NCBI RefSeq assembly: GCF_037176765.1
Contig: NC_090023.1
Span: 104,236,866-104,300,865 of the forward strand
Length of the DNA: 64,000 nucleotides
Direction: 5' to 3'
DNA from: Anolis sagrei
Lineage: Eukaryota > Chordata > Lepidosauria > Squamata > Anolidae
Shown here: positions 10,733-19,853 of the stretch, piece after piece
How positions within the stretch are numbered: the first letter of the stretch is position 1
Layout of the letters: every line of letters begins with the position of its first letter
Notes under the pieces: generated by a model
Database searches by the model: none
The model's input: the letters and a program-made list of their open reading frames with translations, nothing else
Told to the model about the DNA's origin: nothing
Translations under genes and position numbers: made by a program

Positions 10733-11284
10733 ACTGGAGCAGAGTAAAGGACAACTTCAAGTCGAGCTTTGGTAAAGGTACAAACTTTATACATTTCCCA
10801 AAAATCAATGGATTGGTGAAATATTCTGAAACTTGGCAGGCTTACAGTTGTAAATATAGCCTACAAGAGAGGCAAGTGTAATCATGAGAGGCCTAAAACG
10901 ACCAAGACACAAGCCTAAAGAGTCTAAAGTTTCCCCATTTGCACCAATGGAATGAATCTTACCGAACTGAAAATGGCACCCACCTCCTGATTGTGGGAGT
11001 TTCCCAATAAACAAAATTGGGGGGGGGGGGGAGCTGAAAACTGGACTAAAAGCAGCACTTTTTTGCCAAGTCGCACATCCTTAAAAACTATTTCAAATCC
11101 TTTGAAATGTGGTTCTAGGAAAGAGTTTTATGAAAATTCTGTACTATCAGCTAAAATGTCTCAACTGAGGCTATTGTACTTTTATTTTATCATAAAATAA
11201 AATAAAATGACATGATTCATTAGAAAAGACAACAGTACTTGGGAAGGCCAAAAGCAATAGCATAAGAAGAAGGCATCACTGTAA

Positions 11285-11463
11285 CTGTTATTGCTCAATG
11301 TTATGGAACCCTGGGAGTTGTATTTTGGTGAGACACCAGCACACTTTGGTAGAGAATTGTAAAAGCACATTATAAAACTACAACTCTCATGATTCCATAG
11401 TACTGAAATGTAGCAGTTAAAGTGGAGTCAAACTGCATTAATTGTACAGTGTAGATGCATCCT
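11285..11463. mobile_element. Palindromic MITE copy ('...TACAGTGTAGATGCATCC' family)
   Basis: Shows 'aaccctgggagttgtatttt' on the left arm and 'aaaactacaactctcatgat' on the right arm, which pair, and ends in TGTACAGTGTAGATGCATCC. It is one of the best-preserved copies of this family in the window. Confidence 0.6.
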
Positions 11464-11575
11464 TGGAGGTCTCTAATTCATGGGGTCATCATTAGTCAAA
11501 GTTGATTTGACAGCTGTTCAAAACAAAAACAAAAGTGGACATTTGACACTTCATTTGTTAACTGTTATCAAGTCA

Positions 11576-11836
11576 GAGCCCCCGGTGGCGCAGTGGGTTA
11601 AACCCCTGTGCCGGCAGGACTGAAGACCGACAGGTCGCAGGTTCGAATCTGGGGAGAGGTGGATGAGCTCCCTCTATCGACTCCAGCTCCTCATGCGGGG
11701 ACATGAGAGAAGCCTCCCACAAGGATGATAAAAACATCAAATCATCTGGGCGTCCCCTGGGCAACGTCCTTTCAGACGGCCAATTCTCTCACACCAGAAG
11801 CGACTCGCAGTTTCTCAAGTCGCTCCTGACACAACC
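11576..11836 (+). mobile_element. tRNA-derived SINE (anole type), full length, 16-bp target duplication
   Basis: The 5' part resembles a tRNA with box A-like 'gtggcgcagtgggttaa' and box B-like 'ggttcgaatct'. The body runs to 'tttctcaagtcgctcctgac'. It is flanked by a perfect direct repeat AACTGTTATCAAGTCA (11560-11575 and 11837-11852), typical of LINE-driven target-primed insertion. This is the youngest-looking SINE in the window. Reverse or partial relatives are at 17171, 18718, 20045 and 58047. Confidence 0.9.
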
Positions 11837-12289
11837 AACTGTTATCAAGTCAACTTTGAGTTTTGTCAAACTTATGAATGAGATATCTTCAAGTCACCCT
11901 ATAATCAACATGGACTTGCAAACTGAGAGCTGGGTCTTCCTTGACTAAATTCATTCACTTGCAGTGCAATTTAGTACCCCTCAAAAGCTTTTCTAAAATC
12001 TATAAAGCACAGGCTGATATTGTTCTAATTTTTTTTTGCTGTCTTCCACTATTCTTCTCTTAGTATTTAGAAAATCGATACAGTATTCATACAATATTCA
12101 ATAATTCCTCTAGCCATACAAGAAATACTGTAAGCTGACAAAGTATTATTAGCATGAGCATGTTGCAAATAAGCCAATATAGAGTGCATTAAATTAGGGA
12201 CCAGGGATGGGAACTGACATGGTACACAGAGTCAAAATAATAGAGGCCAACCTGGCTGGAATGGGAATGAGTAAGACTCATGCAGAAAC

Positions 12290-12590
12290 CGAATTGGAGG
12301 AGGTGTGCTCAGGATCATAGAGGAAGAGAACTTTCAGATATTTATATTCAAGTAATAAAAGAGCCTTTAAATAGTCTGGCTCTAAGTGGCATAGAGTTTT
12401 AAAGATCATAGCTAGCATTTTGAATTGTGCTAGAAATGAACCAAAAAACCAGTGAAGCTGTTTCAACATAGGGGGGGCCAAAAGAGTCCTTGTATCAGAT
12501 CTCAACGCTCTTGCTACAATAAAAGTTTGCAAAATGTTTGCAAAGGCAGCATCATATAAGATGTGTTACAGTAGTCCAAATAGGATGTAA
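12290..12590 (-). mobile_element. L2-type LINE fragment, RT C-terminal region
   Basis: The minus strand encodes MLKQLHWFFGSFLAQFKMLA and further residues like the C-terminal end of L2/CR1 reverse transcriptases (LHWLPV..R..FK......K.L). The + strand text ends in 'ttacagtagtcc', also typical. It is a truncated fossil. Confidence 0.7.
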
Positions 12591-12599
12591 TATCACGAT

Positions 12600-14600
12600 A
12601 ACATTAATATGCTTTAAGCACATGTACAGTCCATTTCCATATTAGTGTGTTTGTGGTGACACACATCTTGATTATACCCCATTTGAACTATAACACATTC
12701 TACAAGGGGTTGCCTGTGGAAACTGTTTTAAAACTTCTGATGCATATGTTCAAAGCATGAGAGTCAGTATGGTGTAGTACACTACTACTCTGGAAACTAA
12801 GGTTCACATTTTTGCTTACCCATTGAAACATTGGATGGTGTAGAAAATCCTGTGATAGTGTTGCCTTAGGGTCAGCATAGGTAAGAAACTACTTGAAGGC
12901 ACACTAACATCAACATGCTCAGAAGACAGATTGGATAAATTACTTTTGGGACTACTTTTCCTACAATGCCCCAGACACCTTAGGAATTCTATGTGTTACA
13001 GTAAATAAAGGTAATATTTGCAAGGTCACCGGCACTTTCTGTTTACTTCATCACAAGTGTCTAGGAAGGGATGGGACCGTCCATCTTGCTACCTAGGACA
13101 AAGGAAATTCGGTGACTGTTTCCGATCACATATCATACAGAGAACATAGGAAGGCCATGGGATCTTGAAACTGGTCCAATTGCTTACATTGGCACAAAGT
13201 TGTGGTTTGTTCTTGATTCCATGGAAGAATTCATAGCAATCCACGACTTTAATTAATGGAATTCAAGGCCATATTAAGCAGCCCTGGCTTACATTAACCT
13301 GGATTTGCTTAGTGTGTCGGTTAGCCACTACTGAGCTAATTCACTGGCCCTTCATGTTAAATGAACAGTGTAGATGTGCCCTATGTCACATCTTTCTTCT
13401 CAATTTCCTTTCAAGATACTGTTTAATCATGGCAGCCTCCAAGGTTATTGAGTGGCTGGTGGAGAGTTGTTGTTCAGATCAGAGAAGTGACCAGCTATGT
13501 TCTCAGAGACAGATGAAGACTGATGATGTCATCCATTGCGATCTCCTGGTGCCCTATGAAAGTGTCAGCAGATGTAAACATTTTGCATCTACGCTTTGAA
13601 ATGTCACTAAAACAATGCTGGCCATTATTACCCCTTCACACCCATTACTTTTCAACAATCCTGAAGAGTTAATATTACTATACCAAATTTGCAGACAGAA
13701 ACTGAGTCATGGCTTCTATTAGCAAACTCCCTTTGTACATTCTCTCTATAAAAACCTCCAGTTCATTCATTTGTAGGGCACAGTTTCAGTCAGAACATGA
13801 GATTCTATTACATTATTTGCCACTAGGCATGGCATGGATTAATGTTCTACTAAAACCATGTGCTGCTTCTTTGCATATTAGATTTAGGTTTGCATTTCAA
13901 ATGTGTAAAGTTGGCTATATATTAGACTTAGGATAGCTTTCCATAAATTAATTTTCATGGCAATTTTCCCACTACATTCCAATACATGATTTTGAAAAAT
14001 CAAAATGGAATGCCATAACAGGAACGTTAGCTGTCATAGAGTTGAGAAACTTTACACTGTTTTTTTCAATATTCCTTATGCTGAGGACATGAGAAGGTTG
14101 GAGTTGTAGTATCTAATTCTGCACCAACAGAAGACTCAAGGCATTGGGTCATGGCTATTATTGGAAGCAGAATTCTATTTATTCACAGAATCTCAGAGCT
14201 GGCAGGGCTAGGGCAGGAACACTATACCATGGTGAGTAAGTCATATAAATGCAGAGCTCTCTGGCCAGTGACATATTCCTCCCAAGGGAGTTGTTGCTGT
14301 TGAAACATTCAGGTGTTATATAGGAAATTACTGTCTACAATGTCAGATGAGACAAGTATGCTTTCCAATAAAGTGTGAATTGGTATTTTAATTCTATAGA
14401 TACACATATTTAGTGTGCATCATGTGCCCTGCTCTTATGCCATTTGCCCCCCAAATGTAAATTTAGTTATTGGTTATAGTCGGGAAGCTCCCTTTCCAGG
14501 TAAAAATGGACTGTCCCAATTGGTTTAGTGTTCCTGTCTTCACCCTGCCAACTATAGGAAAGTTTTTCAACATTAGGACAGATAATATCTCAGTGGCATC
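12600..14600. other. Intergenic DNA, mostly unrecognised
   Basis: A degraded SINE is likely at about 12765-12920 ('agtatggtgtagtacactac' through 'cttgaaggcaca'). The rest has short ORFs without coding character. Conserved regulatory elements cannot be judged without comparison. Confidence 0.35.
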
Positions 14601-14842
14601 AAGTCGTGTTATAGCATTTATTTTGTGGATATAAAAATCTACAAAGTGGCAATTATAGTAAGTTATCAGGATAGTTGAAAGTTAATGTACACAACCTAAA
14701 CTGTTGGTGATTCGGTAGGTAACCTGGACCCGAACCATGTAGAGCTATAAAGGTCAAAACCAACACAATGTATTTTGCCTGGAAACTAATTGGCAGCCAG
14801 TGGAGTGACTTTAGGATAGGGGTAATATGTTAATGACTAGAT

Positions 14843-14977
14843 CAGTGGTTCTCAACCTGGGGTCCCCAGATGCTTTTGGCCTTCAACTCCCAGAAATCCT
14901 AACAGCTGGTAAACTGGCTGGGATTTCTGGGAGTTGTAGGCCAAAAACATTTGGGGAACCCAGGTTGAGAACCACTA
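14843..14977. mobile_element. hAT-like MITE, 135 bp, CAGTGGTTCTCAACCTGGGG ends
   Basis: The ends are inverted repeats (CAGTGGTTCTCAACCTGGGG and its near-complement) and most of the element is a palindrome. Flanks GACTAGAT and GCCTAGAT match at 7 of 8 bases, fitting a hAT target duplication. A sister copy of identical length is at 40116-40250. Confidence 0.85.
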
Positions 14978-14997
14978 GCCTAGATGTTCCTGTAATC

Positions 14998-15403
14998 CAG
15001 TGGTTCCCAACCTTTTTTTTGACCAGGGACCACTCCCCAACATTAGCACCAAAAGGGTTACAAATCGGTTTTTGGTCAACTTTAGATTTTGTTTGGTTAT
15101 TTGGGGTGCTGATTCAGAAAATTGCATTGGATAGAACACATAAGCTCTAGTTCTTGATTCAGAACATATGCCATCCATCTGCTCACCCACAGAAAAACAT
15201 ATTTAATAATTAAGAGCTGATGTGGTAGTAGTAATCTTTTGTGGGTAGTCAGCCTCTCCTCTCCTGACATCCCTGTTGCTTCGGCACTATAAGAGATTTT
15301 CGCGAGACCAGTCGCTCTCATGTGGTTTTGAGGCAGCAGTGTATTAATGATGAGGCCATGGACCACATTTTCATTCTTGTGGACCACTGGTTGGGAACCA
15401 CTG
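14998..15403. mobile_element. hAT-like non-autonomous element, CAGTGGTTCCCAACC ends
   Basis: The 406-bp element starts CAGTGGTTCCCAACC and ends GGTTGGGAACCACTG. Flanks CTGTAATC and CTGTAACC match at 7 of 8 bases. It has no transposase ORF. A second copy with a SINE inside lies at 16856-17563 in SLC9A2 intron 1. Confidence 0.85.
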
Positions 15404-15451
15404 CTGTAACCAAACCAGCTGCTGTGTTTTGAACCAGCTGGAGTTTCTGAA

Positions 15452-15538
15452 CATGGCAGAAGTTCAACCTTGAGGTTACTAATGCATGCACAGACATAGT
15501 GCATGCACTAGTAACCTCAAGGTTGAACTTTTGCCATG
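15452..15538. repeat. Near-perfect inverted duplication, 40-base arms, 7-base loop
   Basis: Arms begin CATGGCAGAAGTTCAACCTT and differ from perfect complementarity at 2 of 40 positions; the loop is AGACATA. It lies within an L2-type LINE fossil, so the arms probably arose by a local inverted duplication and not by insertion of a palindromic element. It sits roughly 0.5 kb upstream of the likely SLC9A2 promoter. Confidence 0.9.
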
Positions 15539-15646
15539 CTCCAAATCTAGGAAGTATGGCAATAGATCCAACCTGAGGCATTACGTGGTCAGTGTAGACT
15601 TATAATCCAGTTAAGTGCAATTCAACTTCATGGTATGAGTGTATAC

Positions 15647-15829
15647 CAGGCATGGGCAAAGTTGGGTCCTCCAGGTGTTTTGGATTTCAACTCCCACAAT
15701 CCCTAAAAGCCTCTGGCCCTTTCCCTTTCCCCCCTCAGCGGCTTAAGGGAAAGGGGGAAAGGAAGGGGCCTGAGGCTGTTAGGAATTGTGGGAGTTGAAG
15801 TCCAAAACACCGAAGTTTGCCCATGCCTG
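15647..15829. mobile_element. hAT-like MITE, CAGGCATGGGCAAA ends
   Basis: Shares its ends with the 1575-1697 copy and is 183 bp long, with a palindromic interior including 'ttccctttcccccctc' and its complement. Flanks GTGTATAC and GTCTACAC match at 6 of 8 bases. Confidence 0.75.
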
Positions 15830-16170
15830 GTCTACACTGACCAACCATGCAGCTCCAAGCTGTATTCTAGAGCAGTGTAGGTCCTGCCTGCGACTGCTGG
15901 GGCAGGTGGCTTTCCCGAGCGCGCGCCCCCCTCTGCGCTCCTGCCGCGTGCTGACCTTCAGCGGAGCCCGAGGCGCGTGAGGCAGCACCTGTCCGGGCTT
16001 CGGCTGCGGCGGGGCGGGGCTTGCTTATGAATCAGCTTTAGAGGAATAACTCCTGTTCTGTATTGTTCTGGCGGGGGGAAAGCGTGCTTGGGCGCCCTGG
16101 GGCGAGAGGTAGAGGCGCTGGCTTTGAGGAGAAGCCCCAGTTGGGAGCCGAGGGGAGGACGCCCTCAGCA

Positions 16171-16206
16171 GAGGAGGAGGAGGAGGAGGAGGAGGAGGAG
16201 GAGGAG
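16171..16206 (+). repeat. (GAG)n trinucleotide repeat in the SLC9A2 5' leader
   Basis: About twelve uninterrupted GAG/GGA units. It pairs in principle with the (CTC)n block about 30 bases downstream. Confidence 0.9.
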
Positions 16207-16229
16207 AAGCGCAGCAGGTGCCGGGCCCT

Positions 16230-16272
16230 GCCCTCTTCTTCTTCTTCCTCCTCCTCCTCCTCCTCCTCCGCG
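16230..16272 (+). repeat. (CTT)n(CTC)n pyrimidine repeat in the SLC9A2 5' leader
   Basis: Several TCT units pass into about nine TCC/CTC units. It is complementary to the GAG repeat at 16171-16206, with a GC-rich spacer between. A shorter GGA run follows at 16356-16373. Confidence 0.9.
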
Positions 16273-16327
16273 TGACGCCTGTCTCCCTCTGCCGGCCAGC
16301 AGTGCCACCCCAGCGCCGGCCCCGACC

Positions 16328-16357
16328 ATGCTGGAGCACAGCCCGGCCGCTCTTTGA
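16328..16357 (+). promoter_or_regulatory. Upstream ORF in the SLC9A2 5' leader
   Basis: ATG at 16328 in the strong context ACCATGC opens a nine-codon ORF (MLEHSPAAL, stop TGA at 16355-16357). It ends 44 bases before the main start codon at 16402, a spacing that permits reinitiation. If the transcript includes it, it should dampen translation of the main ORF. Its use is inferred, not shown. Confidence 0.5.
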
Positions 16358-16401
16358 GGAGGAGGAGGAGGAGAGGCAGCGGCAGCGGCAGCGAGGGGGC
16401 G

Positions 16402-16648
16402 ATGGGTCCCTGGGCGCTCCTGCTAGCCGGGCTCCTGCAGCCCTGCGCCGTGGCCGCTCTCTCGGGGAACAGCCTGCCGCCCGAGGCCAGGATGGGCGCC
16501 AGCGTCGGCCCTGCAGAGACCCCGCCGGCGCCCAGCGCCACCCCCGTCGAGGAGACCCGGCTCCAGGTCTTCACCCTGGATTACCCCCACGTCCAGGTGC
16601 CTTTCGAGATCACCCTCTGGATCCTGCTGGCTTCTTTGGCCAAGATCG
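16402..16648 (+). CDS. SLC9A2: SLC9A2 exon 1: start, hydrophobic leader, TM entry (aa 1-82)
   Basis: The start is the ATG at 16402 (G at -3 and +4); it is followed by [20 protein letters not shown], a signal-peptide-like hydrophobic segment, as in other NHE2 proteins. A variable extracellular stretch leads to [20 protein letters not shown], which is strongly conserved. The donor is ATCG|GTAAGG, phase 1. The open frame upstream lacks an ATG, so this start is well determined. Confidence 0.92.
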
Positions 16649-19600
16649 GTAAGGAGAGGGCAGGCAGGGAGGCAGGGAGGGAGGGAGGGGTCGTCCCGGG
16701 GCGGGGAAAGGGCACAGGTGAGCGCCGCAGGTAGGGAGATGCCCGGCTTTGGCGCTCCATAGAGTTTGGGCATCCTTTCTCATCTGGTCCAACCAACACA
16801 GCCATTGCTGGAGGATTACACTATGGGTTGCTGTGAGTTTTCCTGCTATGTAACACAGTGGTTCCCAACCTTTTTTCTTTTTTTCTTTTTTTTTGACCAG
16901 GGACCACTCTCCAACATTAGTACCAAAAGGGTTACAAAACAGTTTTTCATCAACTTTAGATTCAGTTTGGTTATTTGGGTTGCTGATTCAGAAAATTGCA
17001 TTGGATAGACCACATCAGCTCTAGTTTCTGATACAGAACTTATACCATCCAGTAGTCACCATCTGCTTGCCCACAGAAAACCATATTTAATATCTGATGT
17101 GGTAGTAGTAACCTTTTGTGGGTAGTCAGCCTCTCCCCTCCTGACATTCCCATTTTTTTTTGTGTGTGTGTGTCAGGAGAGACTTGAGAAACTGCAAGTC
17201 GCTTCTGGTGTGAGAGAATTGGCCATCCGCAAGGACGTTGCCCAGGGGACGCCCGGATGATTTTGAGGTTTTATCATCCTTGTGGGAGGCTTCTCTCATG
17301 TCCCCGCATGAGGAGCTGGAGCTGGTAGAGGGAGCTCATCTGCCTCTCCCCGGATTCAAACCTGCGACCTGTTGGTCTTCAGTCTTGCCGGCACAGAGGT
17401 TTAACCCACTGCACCACTCTGCTTTGGCACTATAAAGAGGGTTTTGTGAGACCTGTCGCTCCAATTGCTATGTGATTTTGAGGCAACAGTGTAGTAATGG
17501 TGAGGCCGCTGACCATATTTTTGTTTTGACTTTTGTGGACCACTGGTGGTCCATCAACTACTGATGTAACACAACTTTTGTTCCTGGGTTATGTCATTTC
17601 CTGATTGCTTCTATCATAAAACATGTGAAATATTTATAACACTACCAAAACTTTGTTTTTGCGGGACATCCTGCAGCATACTCTGCTATAGTTTTCAGTG
17701 AATACCTCAATTCAACATAGTTTGTGGCAGCCCACAAAACAAAGTTTCTGGAGTACAAAAATGATGTTCAAAGCAAGTGCTGTACAGTTAAACAAGAAAT
17801 AACACTTTCAGACCAGGAACAGAATTGTTTTCAATTTTTGTTACATAGTGTTATGGGTGTTGTAGTCCTTCACACCTGGAATGCCAGGAGTTCCTTCTTC
17901 CCCCTCTTGCCTGTATCAAGTTGTATTTCTGAGCCCTGGAACATCCTTGTTTTCCTAGCGAGTATCCGGAATGGTCAGATTCCTGGAGCTTCCCTTCAGA
18001 AACTGACAAATCAGAAGAAAAATCCCAGGCTATTCCAATCTAAACCTTTCACCAGTTTGGCTGATAAAGATTTCTCTGACAATTTGTTTCTCATAAAACA
18101 ACCGGGGCGGATGATTCCTATCACAAAGGAAGCACCAAAGAAGCACTGATCTCTTGCTTTTGTGACCAGAGGAACATCTCCAGATAATGATCGGGCGTTG
18201 GAGGATTCTTGCATAATAATATCTTTCTGATGTGCAACCTGATGCCTTTTAGGCGGTTTTTAAAAATCTTTTGTCCACTTAGAAAACAAAACAACTGTAA
18301 AATGAGAAGTTGTGATGGGGAGAGCGTGGAGACATATATGCTGTATCTCAGACACTTCATTTTTTAATATAGACATACTTCTGTTAACAAAGGATGGATC
18401 TGTAATGGAGTTTGACACCACTTTAAATGACTGTGCCTCAATGCTATAAAATCATGGGATGTGTATTTTGGTGAAGCACCAGTAGTATTTGGCAGAAAAG
18501 TCTGGAGAACTTGTAAAACTACAATTCCCATGATCAAACTGCATTAGTTCTACAGTGCACACCCCCCACCCTTTGCCTCTGAGAAAGAAGCTTATTACAA
18601 CATCTTTTTTCACTTCATTAGTCTTCACCACTTTTTCTTCCTGTAGCATCACTATAGCTATGTTCAGTGGTGGTCAGTGTGGGTATTTGAGCTATTGGAT
18701 TATTTTTTTTCATGTCATGAGCAACTTGAGAAACTGCAAGTTACTTCTGTTGTGAGAGAATTGGCCATCTGCAAGGACATTGCCCGGATGTTTTACCATC
18801 CTGTGGGAGGCTTCTCTCATGTCCCCGCATGGGAAGCTGGAGCTGACAGATGGGAGCTTCCACTCCCCAGATTTGAACAGCAAACCAGTCTCAGGTTTAT
18901 TCCATCATGGCCATAAGGAGATGGATCAGCTGTACTGCACACGCAGGTCACAGTACTTGAAAAGGCTGCCGTGCCCCCACACCCCTTAACCACACAACAT
19001 ATAGGTTTTTCTTATCTATCATGATTCTACGGCACATGTTTTCAGGGGCAAATTTCAGCCAAATATCTGTTTCCACTCATGTCCCAGCCCAAGCCTCAGC
19101 CCATGTTCAGCAAGCCCTACCTTCAAGACTAGCTTATCTATTGCAGAACACACAATTTTTGGAGCATTTCCACCCTGCTGTTGACATGTTGCTCCTTCTC
19201 TGCAGGGAGGGGTACCTTCTTCCCATTTTGTTACCAAAGCAAATTTACTACAGGCTTCAGCCTCCTTAGTTCAACACTCAAACCACTACACTATGCTGGA
19301 TCTCAAAAAGCACTTATTTGGAGATAATCTGATTTAATCCATGAGATGATATGATGAAATATGTGATACTTATTCTAGTTTTCTGTTACTATATGTATAT
19401 GTGTACAAACAGGTACTAAATCATTTTAGATGATACTGTTTATGTGTATTTTCTGGTTTTTATGCCAATAAAGTTTAGAAAAACTGACAAGTTGTGGACC
19501 CTTTTTTGTGGTGTCACAGAGTTTTGAAATTCTCTCCCTAAAGGAAATCTTCCTGTTATGGCCCATGAGGTCTCTTCCAACTCTTTGATTCTATGATTCT

Positions 19601-19803
19601 ATGTGGAATATGTAATATTGTGCTCTTTCTCTTTTAATTAACCTGAGGTTTTCTACACCCACACTCTTCACTCCACAGCAATTATCTTGGATCATTTTGT
19701 TGATTTATTTTCTAATAGTTGCTTATTAGTTTTACATTTTCTATTATTTTATTTTTATAGTGAGGGAAATCATATTACACTTTCAGAACAATTAATCCCT
19801 ATC

Positions 19804-19853
<50 letters not shown>

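Larger units (their letters stand above)
14610..15595 (-). mobile_element. L2-type LINE fragment, interrupted by two hAT elements
   Basis: The + strand text has the characteristic 'aaccatgtagagctataaag', 'ggcagccagtggagtgactt' and 'aaccagctggagtttctgaa' blocks. The minus strand past 15403 encodes VHALVTSRLNFCHVQKLQLV, close to the VTSRLDYCN...KLQLVQN motif of L2/CR1 reverse transcriptases. Elements at 14843-14977 and 14998-15403 sit inside it and are therefore younger. Confidence 0.7.
15890..16720 (+). promoter_or_regulatory. SLC9A2: GC-rich CpG-island promoter of SLC9A2
   Basis: GC and CpG content rise sharply here against an AT-rich surround, starting just after the MITE and covering exon 1. 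A GC-box-like GGGGCGGGGC lies at about 16010-16019. No TATA box is evident in a convincing place. The transcription start is probably between about 16020 and 16100, an inference from the GC box and exon 1. Confidence 0.65.

Noticed and set aside
11590-11660. tRNA gene (box A/B-like sequence)
   Set aside because: It is the tRNA-derived head of a SINE with a SINE body and target duplication, not a functional tRNA. The same applies to 30175-30240 and 47885-47960.
15779-15988. ORFs across the MITE and CpG-island border
   Set aside because: The palindromic MITE creates mirror ORFs on both strands, hence not genes.
16025-16574. Long ORFs on both strands across the SLC9A2 5' region (poly-Ser, poly-Glu, poly-Pro)
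   Set aside because: They are translations of the GAG/CTC repeats and GC-rich DNA in other frames. The real frame starts at 16402.
17724-18149. 141-codon ORF in intron 1
   Set aside because: No domain, no convincing codon bias, no splice context. Likely chance.
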